DNA of 9,486 nucleotides from Candidatus Peregrinibacteria bacterium (GCA_030637565.1 DAOWGG010000125.1:1-9486); one strand, 5' to 3'; numbered from the stretch's first letter, positions 1 through 4,507 are shown. Numbers and translations: made by a program. The notes: a model not told the origin generated them from the letters alone.

Positions 1-13
1 CGAGGTAAAACAT
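1..13 (-). CDS. Start of an unidentified gene, cut by the window edge
   Basis: Only four codons (M-F-Y-L) plus one base of this minus-strand gene lie in the window, so its product cannot be named. The start is supported by a strong Shine-Dalgarno GGAGG seven bases before the ATG, and by a good promoter and a leader of about 140 nt upstream on the same strand. The leader shares two short motifs with the leaders of the two cysteine-rich protein genes further right, so this may be a further member of that set. That link is inference from the leader alone. Confidence 0.5.
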
Positions 14-156
14 TTTGAATCCTCCAGCGAAATAAACTGATTCTTTTCTTCTATTCCACAAGTGAGTTGTAAAAGATCATCTTAAACACGAGAGATTCCC
101 TACCCTAACCCACTAGTAAAAGCGGGAGAGCAGAGAGGTAACTACGTTGATTAAGG
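14..156 (-). promoter_or_regulatory. Leader (5' UTR) of the left-edge gene, with shared motifs
   Basis: This stretch of about 143 nt lies between a predicted transcription start near 156 and the ATG at 13. Read on the minus strand, it contains GATGATCTTTTA (81 to 70) and CCCGCTTTTA (126 to 117). The first also occurs in both leaders of the cysteine-rich protein genes and the second in one of them. Within GATGATCTTTTA this copy forms the small palindrome AAGAT-G-ATCTT. It ends with the GGAGG ribosome-binding site. A common regulator or a common RNA element is possible; neither is proven. Confidence 0.45.
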
Positions 157-211
157 TACCCAATAGTATAACAAATACAATAAAATGTCAAGCCTTTTAT
201 ATAAGGTACCC
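152..211. repeat. Pair of 10-bp direct repeats around the left promoter
   Basis: TAAGGTACCC occurs at 152-161 and again at 202-211, exactly 50 bp apart. Each contains the palindrome GGTACC. The copies sit at the expected transcription start and upstream of the -35 box of the left-edge promoter. The spacing is close to five turns of B-DNA, as would suit one regulator binding both sites. Regulatory function is inference. Confidence 0.4.
163..191 (-). promoter_or_regulatory. Sigma-70 type promoter of the left-edge gene
   Basis: Read on the minus strand, TTGACA (191-186) is followed after exactly 17 bases by TACTAT (168-163), giving a start of transcription near 156. The -35 is a perfect consensus and the spacing is ideal. 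Identical 10-bp repeats (TAAGGTACCC on the plus strand, at 152-161 and 202-211) bracket the promoter. One overlaps the predicted start of transcription and the other lies just upstream of the -35, which resembles a pair of operators. Confidence 0.7.
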
Positions 212-269
212 GTAATAATGATGACCGCTCTTTGTCGCCAGTTTTCGAATAACTCCTAATCCCAACTTG

Positions 270-332
270 TCATTCTCGCGAAGGCGGGAATCTATTGAAA
301 TTCGGAGCAGATTCCCGCCTTCGCGAGAATGA
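270..332. repeat. Perfect 24-bp inverted repeat, REP-like
   Basis: Arms at 270-293 and 309-332 are perfectly complementary over 24 bp and enclose a 15-base loop. The arm contains ATTCTCGCGAAGGCGGGAAT. Elements with a closely similar core (ATTCCCGC...GCGGGAAT, for example Neisseria dRS3) are dispersed repeats in many bacterial genomes. It lies between the terminator of the first cysteine-rich gene and the left promoter. It has no T-run on either side, so it is more likely a dispersed repeat than a terminator. Confidence 0.75.
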
Positions 333-356
333 AAAAATAAAAATCTTTTATAAAGC

Positions 357-388
357 AAAAACCCCCCACACCGCAGTGTGGGGGGTTT
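357..388 (-). terminator. Intrinsic terminator of the first cysteine-rich gene
   Basis: A perfect 10-bp stem, CCCCCCACAC against GTGTGGGGGG (extended by three A-T pairs), closes a four-base loop. On the minus strand it is followed by TTTTT. It lies about 75 bases after the stop codon at 462, and is a strong rho-independent terminator for that gene. Confidence 0.9.
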
Positions 389-461
389 CGCAGAGAGATA
401 CGATGAGGCGTTGCCCTCCGTCCGGACTGAGCCGGACGGAGGGATTGCCTACGTAGCACTA

Positions 462-1730
462 CTATCCGAGGTTGTCGTCACCGTCATCGCTGAGGGCGGC
501 ATCCGCCAACTCGGCACTATCAGCCTTGATCTTCGAGATCGCTTCGGCCACCAGTGCCATGTCACCGGCTTCGAGAGCTGCCAGCAGTGGAGCGAGGGCT
601 TCGGCAACGGCTTCGGGAAGCATTCCCTGAACCGTCGCTTCGGCCGTTTCCCTGAGCTCTTCGCGGTCCACGCCGGAGGAGCCACTCGAAACCACGGGTT
701 CCGGCTTCGGGTACTCGGAGCGACACTCACCACAGAACTTGCCTGGCATGCCCTTCGAATGCTTGTCATTCTTGGGGCAGGGAACAGGCGAACCCGGCTT
801 GGGAGGCCGAGGCTTGTCACAGCGGGAGCAGGTCTTCCGATTGGCACCGTTCTCGGTGTTGCAGTGGAAACAGCTCCACTTACGACGCTCGTTCCAGATG
901 GCAACGAGAAATCCGAGAATGGCCAGGATCAGGCCGAGGTTGACCGCGCTGGATGGCGAACCGAAGTACGCCTTCAGAGCGGTCCAGAGACCACCTTCGG
1001 GGCAGATCGAACTGTCGGCGGGGTGAACCACCTTGGTCGTGCCATCCGAATCGCAGACCAGGTGCGAGCCTTCTCCAGTTCCGACGGCATGCGTGTCGTC
1101 GGGGTTGGGGATGGCCAGCTGAGGATCTCCCTCAGGGAGAGGCTTCTCACCGTACGTCCACCATTCCATGTTGGCGGCATCGCACGAGAGCGTCGCGGGG
1201 TTCAAAGTGAGCCCCTCGTCGCACTTGCAGTCATCTCCGAGGGCGCCGTCGTTCTTCACGAAGCAGCTGTCGGAAATGCCTGCGGCGATGCAAACCGGTC
1301 GGTTTTTCTTCCCAGCGATCGTACCCTTCCCCTTCGTGGTGTTGTTGTCGGGGCAGGAACAGTTGTCTGGAGGAGTGACCGTGCCAGGAAGCCAACTCTG
1401 TTGCCCTTCACACGCAGTGTAGGGGGTCCGTGGTGCTGGTACCTTTTTTTTGCACGCCTTTTTTATGGCGTCTGGACACGTTTGGTCTCCTCTGTGCTTG
1501 GTACCACAGACAAAGTTCATCGTGGCAATACCAGATGTCGTACAGATGGGAGACTTCATCCAGTCTTCGATTTTTTTGTCGTAGGCCAGCGCAGTGCTGG
1601 GCAGGCCGAGGGTGAAGATCGCCATCACAGCGACCAGAATCGCGAGCAGGTTGCTCTTCATGACGGTCTCCTGAATCTGTGGGCCAAGGCCCGGGTTGAA
1701 GGTTCTGATTCTGTTCATCAGGTTCTGCAT
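462..1730 (-). CDS. Secreted cysteine-rich membrane protein with inner zinc-finger tail (paralogue 1)
   Basis: I do not recognise the family. The long form is 422 residues. A second in-frame ATG at 1661 would give 399 residues and begins a textbook signal peptide (MKSN, then a hydrophobic core to ALA at 47-49); the long form is listed because its ATG has its own AAGGAG site. The exported part (50-260) has 14 cysteines, an even number that suggests disulfides. It opens with a module W-x-x-SP-x-C...NFxC-x-TKHR...C...AC (57-93) also found in the paralogue at 2971-4065. A membrane span follows (about 262-279). The inner tail has a RanBP2-like zinc finger (W285, C287, C290, N294, C301, C304) and further cysteines at 318, 333 and 336, then helical acidic sequence. 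The C-terminal motif PLLAALEAGDM matches PLLTALENGNM in the paralogue. Sample lines of the gene are 55-62% GC against about 30% in sample lines of aroD and ychF. The gene stops with TAG and has a strong terminator. Confidence 0.85.
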   Translation of the reverse strand: MQNLMNRIRTFNPGLGPQIQETVMKSNLLAILVAVMAIFTLGLPSTALAYDKKIEDWMKSPICTTSGIATMNFVCGTKHRGDQTCPDAIKKACKKKVPAPRTPYTACEGQQSWLPGTVTPPDNCSCPDNNTTKGKGTIAGKKNRPVCIAAGISDSCFVKNDGALGDDCKCDEGLTLNPATLSCDAANMEWWTYGEKPLPEGDPQLAIPNPDDTHAVGTGEGSHLVCDSDGTTKVVHPADSSICPEGGLWTALKAYFGSPSSAVNLGLILAILGFLVAIWNERRKWSCFHCNTENGANRKTCSRCDKPRPPKPGSPVPCPKNDKHSKGMPGKFCGECRSEYPKPEPVVSSGSSGVDREELRETAEATVQGMLPEAVAEALAPLLAALEAGDMALVAEAISKIKADSAELADAALSDDGDDNLG

Positions 1731-1777
1731 TTCTCTTTCTCCTTACCCCGTCTGGGGTGAAATCCTCCGACGGGGTG
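1609..1777 (-). repeat. 169-bp near-identical block, copy 1 (leader end plus signal peptide)
   Basis: This block matches 3944-4112 without gaps and with 3 mismatches in 169 positions. It covers the hairpin before the start codon, both Shine-Dalgarno sites, both in-frame ATGs and most of the signal-peptide coding region. Similarity falls off sharply on the coding side and more gradually on the leader side. Synonymous positions are conserved too, which points to recent gene conversion, recent duplication or RNA-level constraint. Confidence 0.9.
1661..1672 (-). promoter_or_regulatory. Internal ribosome-binding site and alternative start, first cysteine-rich gene
   Basis: AGGAG (1672-1668) lies six bases before an in-frame ATG (1661-1659) that begins MKSN and the hydrophobic signal core. 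A start here would remove a 23-residue leader. It gives the normal short, positive n-region of a Sec signal peptide. The upstream ATG at 1730 also has a good site (AAGGAG, 1744-1739, eight bases away), so both may be used. The same arrangement is kept in the paralogue. Confidence 0.6.
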
Positions 1778-2088
1778 TCGGTAGGAAAATTAAAAAATCA
1801 ATCGACGTTATTTAGCCGATCTGACAGTCCTGAATCCAATCTAAAATATTAATAAGATTGGATACAAAATTATCAGATCGACTGTTAATTAAGTAGTACA
1901 TATTATGTATCCCTCTGCTTTAAAAGATCATCTCTTTACTCATATCCCAGATCCTCCCAACACGTCGTAAAACCCTGTTTAAAGAGAGTTTTGAAGTGCA
2001 AGAGTTTTCATGGAGAATAAAGAGGTTAAAAGCGGGCAAAAATGCCCTTTCCCAATTTCAATCTACTGACTTCAGAGATGAGAATTGG
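1731..2088 (-). promoter_or_regulatory. Structured leader (about 360 nt) of the first cysteine-rich gene
   Basis: Several hairpins are visible in minus-strand order. First, GGGCA-TTTT-TGCCC (2047-2034) is followed by GCTTTT. Next comes the motif GATGATCTTTTA (1932-1921), which ends a possible seven-codon ORF (MSKEMIF) with a GGGAGG site. Then a long hairpin has an outer stem GTCGATCTGA with TCAGATCGGC (1882-1873 and 1824-1815, 10 bp with one G-U) and an inner stem ATCCAATCT with AGATTGGAT (1863-1855 and 1842-1834). Finally ACCCCGTC pairs with GACGGGGT (1776-1769 and 1752-1745) just before the AAGGAG site. The outer 3' arm can instead pair with GTCGATT (1806-1800), which is followed by GA and TTTTTT, resembling an attenuator. 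No known riboswitch class is recognised. Confidence 0.65.
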
Positions 2089-2094
2089 AACAAA

Positions 2095-2123
2095 ATTCTA
2101 ACCCATTTTTATAAATTTGTCAA
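2095..2123 (-). promoter_or_regulatory. Sigma-70 promoter of the first cysteine-rich gene
   Basis: On the minus strand TTGACA (2123-2118), a spacer of exactly 17 bases and TAGAAT (2100-2095) form a near-consensus promoter, with transcription predicted to start near 2088. The -35 and the first 12 bases of the spacer (AATTTATAAAAA) are the same as in the paralogue's promoter. It is divergent from aroD. Confidence 0.85.
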
Positions 2124-2218
2124 GTCTTTGTAATAAAAACCTCTGCCATAACTTTGTCAGCAGTTTGAAGTGGATGAAAATTGAAAATTAAAAACTATCA
2201 GCAGCCTTTTATTTTCGT

Positions 2219-2224
2219 TATAAT
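2219..2224 (+). promoter_or_regulatory. -10 box of aroD, implying a leaderless mRNA
   Basis: A perfect TATAAT ends six bases before the aroD ATG, so transcription would begin at or next to the A of the start codon. No Shine-Dalgarno site is present. The -35 is poor: no good hexamer is found 16-18 bases upstream. Confidence 0.55.
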
Positions 2225-2230
2225 ATCGCC

Positions 2231-2920
2231 ATGAAAATCTGCGTCCCCATACAGGAAAGAACACAGAAAAAAGTCATTCAAAAGCTTCAATTCTTGAAGG
2301 GGAAAGTAGAGTTGGCAGAAATTTGGCTCGATCATATTGAAGATCTCGACATTTCATCTTTATTAAAAAATAAGCCGTTACCTGTTTTATGTGTGTGTAA
2401 AAAAGCAGATGATAAGGGGAGATTTAAGGGTTCTTATCCAGAGATGATCAAAATTTTAAAGGAGTCCTCAGAAAGCGGTGCCGATTACATCGATATTCCT
2501 CACTCAGCCCTAAAGCATTTAAAAAAATCTGAGTTCAGAGACCTTGCCTACCTGCAGGCAGGTCTGAGTTCAGAAATTATTATTTCCTATCATAATTTCA
2601 AAAAAACTCCTTCTCATCAAATGCTCCTAAAAAAAGCGAAGGAAATGAGAAAGGCAGGGGCTGACATTGTTAAAATCGCGACGATGGCCAATAGTTTGGA
2701 AGATGCTTTTACTATTATTTCATTAGCCCAGCTTTTGCAGGAGGAAAAAATCCCTAATATTTTAATCGCTATGGGGCAAAAAGGGATATTAAGTCGTGTG
2801 CTCACACCCTTTTTGGGTGGAACAATCATGTTCGCCCCCTTAACGAAAAAAGGGGTAACCGCCAGCGGACAACTCACGGTGGGAGAGCTTAAAAAGGCGT
2901 GGAGTTTGATTGAAAAATAA
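2231..2920 (+). CDS. aroD: 3-dehydroquinate dehydratase, type I
   Basis: This enzyme dehydrates 3-dehydroquinate to 3-dehydroshikimate, the third step of the shikimate pathway, through a lysine Schiff base in the cytoplasm. The 229 residues form a type I TIM barrel of normal length. Visible landmarks are EIWLD (30-34), SYHNF with the catalytic histidine H121, ADIVKIAT with the Schiff-base lysine K148, and MGQKGILSR (181-189) with the substrate-binding arginine R189. Near the end TASGQL corresponds to the family's PGQ loop. Two usual substrate arginines appear replaced: ElRlD reads EIWLD, and the later strand reads VCKK. Residues 103-114 look like an insertion caused by a small palindrome flanked by repeats. 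The start is fixed by a TATAAT six bases upstream. It lies alone on the plus strand between two minus-strand paralogues, with no other shikimate gene in view. Confidence 0.93.
   Translation: MKICVPIQERTQKKVIQKLQFLKGKVELAEIWLDHIEDLDISSLLKNKPLPVLCVCKKADDKGRFKGSYPEMIKILKESSESGADYIDIPHSALKHLKKSEFRDLAYLQAGLSSEIIISYHNFKKTPSHQMLLKKAKEMRKAGADIVKIATMANSLEDAFTIISLAQLLQEEKIPNILIAMGQKGILSRVLTPFLGGTIMFAPLTKKGVTASGQLTVGELKKAWSLIEK
2528..2574. repeat. Direct repeat with palindromic core inside aroD
   Basis: TCTGAGTTCAGA occurs at 2528-2539 and again at 2563-2574. Between them lies an imperfect hairpin, AGACCTtGCC (2539-2548) against GGCAGGTCT (2557-2565), around CCTGCAGG. The copies are 35 bp apart, so they are read in different frames (SEFR and then L-S-S-E). 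The encoded segment sits just before the catalytic SYHNF motif and looks like extra sequence compared with typical AroD. Confidence 0.55.
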
Positions 2921-2921
2921 G

Positions 2922-2950
2922 AAAACCCCCCGTACCGAAGTACAAGGGGG
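2922..2950 (-). terminator. Intrinsic terminator of the second cysteine-rich gene
   Basis: On the minus strand CCCCC-TT-GTAC, a TTCG tetraloop and GTAC-G-GGGGG are followed by TTTTC. It lies about 20 bases after the stop at 2971 and directly against the aroD stop on the other strand. The plus-strand side lacks a T-run, so it serves mainly the minus-strand gene, although the hairpin may also protect the aroD mRNA end. Confidence 0.85.
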
Positions 2951-2970
2951 TATTCGAAGGGAATATGTTG

Positions 2971-4065
2971 CTACTTGGCTTTGGCTCTGAGCTTTTTAGC
3001 TTCCTGCCCCACCTTTTTCATGTTGCCATTTTCCAAAGCGGTGAGCAGCGGGTCAAGCATCAGCAAAACCTTTTTCATGACTGCTTTTTGAGTTGCTTCC
3101 TCAGAGGATTCAACCCCTTCGCAGTTCTTAGGCAGTGCGTTGAAGGCCGCCGTAACCTTTCCCTTGCAGGCAGTTTCACAGACCTCGGGGTCATCCTCGG
3201 CGCCACAGGCGAAATAACAGTCACTGTCGGCCTTGGCCTTGGAGCTCTTGGCGGACGAGGACTGGCAGCCAGCAGCTACCATCTTCTCGAGGTGATTCAT
3301 CTTGTCAGAACAGGCGACCTTGACAGCAGTGAGGCAATCGCTCAGCTTCCCATCTTTCCTGTGCTTGGTGTTGCAAGCAAAGTTGGCGGTTCCGATACCG
3401 GCCTCGCTACAATCCGGACTGTTGAGCCAAGATTGGATCATGGAGTCCCAGGTATTCTGGAGCTTCCTGTCTTTGACTGCTGTCTCGCAGGCCGACTGGT
3501 TCTTCTCCCCGGCACAAGCCGCGAAGATGATGTCGTAGACATCCATGTCAGCCTTGCTGGCGCTCAGCCAATTGTTGATGGCGGATTCTTCCCACACCAT
3601 CTCCGTTCCCGACTTTTTGCAGACCTTGGGAAGATTGTTGTAGACCGCTGCAACCTTACCCTTGCAGGAAGACTCGCAGTCTGGATCGCCAGCACAGCCG
3701 AGCATGCAGCCCGCTTGAGCCTTCTTGTTGTTGGTGCTGGCTGCCGACGACTGGCAGCCTGCGGATACCATCTTCTTGTAGCTGGAGTTGGTGGTGATGT
3801 CGTAGGCCATCGCCGTATTCTTCTTGCACTTGTCTTTGATTGCCTTAAGACAAACTGAGTCATTATCGCAGTTGAATTCTGCGGTGGTGACTGATAGTGC
3901 ATTGCTGCAATCCAGTGCAGCCAGTGCCGTGTCCGGCAAGGCCAGGGTGAAGATCGCCATCACAGCGACCAGAATCGCGAGCATGTTGCTCTTCATGACG
4001 GTCTCCTGAATCTGTGGGCCAAGGCCCGGGTTGAAGGTTCTGATTCTGTTCATCAAGCTCTGCAT
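2971..4065 (-). CDS. Secreted cysteine-rich protein with two ten-cysteine repeats (paralogue 2)
   Basis: I do not recognise the family. The long form is 364 residues; an in-frame ATG at 3996 gives 341 and begins the signal peptide (MKSN, hydrophobic core, cleavage about residue 49-50). The mature part has 22 cysteines and no further membrane span, so it is probably exported. Residues 51-152 and 217-318 are repeats in which all ten cysteines align (53/219, 66/231, 72/244, 80/252, 104/267, 120/283, 124/287, 130/296, 134/300, 149/315). Each repeat carries twin CX3C motifs (CMLGC and CESSC; CYFAC and CETAC), a pattern that favours a disulfide-clamped helical hairpin. A third partial unit (165-200) has C184 and C193. 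The helical C-terminus PLLTALENGNM (339-349) is shared with the paralogue at 462-1730. A sample line is about 52% GC. The gene stops with TAG and has a strong terminator. Confidence 0.85.
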   Translation of the reverse strand: MQSLMNRIRTFNPGLGPQIQETVMKSNMLAILVAVMAIFTLALPDTALAALDCSNALSVTTAEFNCDNDSVCLKAIKDKCKKNTAMAYDITTNSSYKKMVSAGCQSSAASTNNKKAQAGCMLGCAGDPDCESSCKGKVAAVYNNLPKVCKKSGTEMVWEESAINNWLSASKADMDVYDIIFAACAGEKNQSACETAVKDRKLQNTWDSMIQSWLNSPDCSEAGIGTANFACNTKHRKDGKLSDCLTAVKVACSDKMNHLEKMVAAGCQSSSAKSSKAKADSDCYFACGAEDDPEVCETACKGKVTAAFNALPKNCEGVESSEEATQKAVMKKVLLMLDPLLTALENGNMKKVGQEAKKLRAKAK

Positions 4066-4112
4066 TTCTCTTTCTCCTTACCCCGTCTGGGGTGAAATCC
4101 TCCGACGGGGTG
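3944..4112 (-). repeat. 169-bp near-identical block, copy 2
   Basis: This is the direct-repeat partner of 1609-1777, offset by 2335 bp with no gaps and three differences. One alters the signal core (L to M), one gives N to S near the upstream start, and one is synonymous (CTG to TTG). Having two such blocks in the same orientation around aroD makes the locus open to recombination. Confidence 0.9.
3996..4007 (-). promoter_or_regulatory. Internal ribosome-binding site and alternative start, second cysteine-rich gene
   Basis: AGGAG (4007-4003) lies six bases before the in-frame ATG at 3996-3994 that opens MKSN and the signal core, exactly as in the paralogue. The outer start at 4065 has AAGGAG eight bases upstream. 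Which start is used cannot be told from sequence. Confidence 0.6.
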
Positions 4113-4396
4113 CCGGAAGAAAGTTTAAATCTTGATCGCTTTGTAAGTCGATCTGACAGATTCATATCTAAAATAAAATTAGAAACAAAGCAGTCAGATC
4201 GACCATTAACTAAGTAGTATATATCCCTTCGTTTTAAAAGATCATCCCTTCACGAATCCAAATTCTTCCGACACACATCAAAACCCTGTTGAGGAGGGCA
4301 TTGAAAGAGTGCGGGAGTAATTATGGAAAATGAAGAGAGGGCGGGCAAAAGTGCCCTTTCCTAATCTCAATCCACTGATTTCAGAGATGAGAATTG
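4066..4396 (-). promoter_or_regulatory. Structured leader (about 330 nt) of the second cysteine-rich gene
   Basis: It is homologous to the leader at 1731-2088 but diverged outside the last 50 bases. Kept in the same order are GGGCA-CTTT-TGCCC (4356-4343), here without a following T-run; GATGATCTTTTA (4246-4235); and a long hairpin whose outer stem is now a perfect 11 bp, GTCGATCTGAC with GTCAGATCGAC (4203-4193 and 4157-4147). Its inner stem is TCTAA with TTAGA (4183-4179 and 4171-4167). The ACCCCGTC/GACGGGGT hairpin (4111-4104 and 4087-4080) stands just before AAGGAG. The alternative GATCG-CGATC pairing downstream is kept, but its T-run is not. Confidence 0.65.
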
Positions 4397-4402
4397 GAAA
4401 GG

Positions 4403-4431
4403 ATGCTAAGTTATTTTTATAAATTTGTCAA
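4403..4431 (-). promoter_or_regulatory. Sigma-70 promoter of the second cysteine-rich gene
   Basis: On the minus strand TTGACA (4431-4426), 17 bases and TAGCAT (4408-4403) form a strong promoter, with a start near 4396. The same element stands ahead of the paralogue. It is divergent from ychF. Confidence 0.85.
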
Positions 4432-4507
4432 GTATTTACATTAAAAACTTCACCTTGTCGAAAGAAGTTGAGAATTGTATTCTTTTGCCGTTATTTATTT
4501 TAGCTTT

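Noticed and set aside
378..1760. Long plus-strand open frame of 460 codons
   Set aside because: It runs antisense through the GC-rich cysteine-rich gene, its product is low-complexity without domain features, and the minus-strand frame has promoter, ribosome-binding site, signal peptide and terminator.
1801..1882. Inverted repeat as terminal repeats of a small transposon (MITE)
   Set aside because: It keeps its place and order within two homologous leaders, has no flanking target duplication, and its inner stems co-vary, which fits RNA structure better.
2219..2230. Shine-Dalgarno site for aroD
   Set aside because: The bases before the ATG are ATCGCC with no purine-rich run; the TATAAT explains the position better.
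2965..3858. Plus-strand open frame of 297 codons
   Set aside because: It is the antisense shadow of the second cysteine-rich gene, and it begins in the region just after the minus-strand terminator without any start signal.
2971..4065. Type IV pilin or pilin-like protein
   Set aside because: The hydrophobic segment ends in a signal peptidase I type ALA site and lacks the prepilin G-F-x-x-x-E motif; the body is cysteine-rich and repeated.
4475..4507. Upstream ATG extension of ychF (11 extra residues)
   Set aside because: The family begins at MSLKIGIVG; the extra residues are hydrophobic and have no ribosome-binding site or family support.
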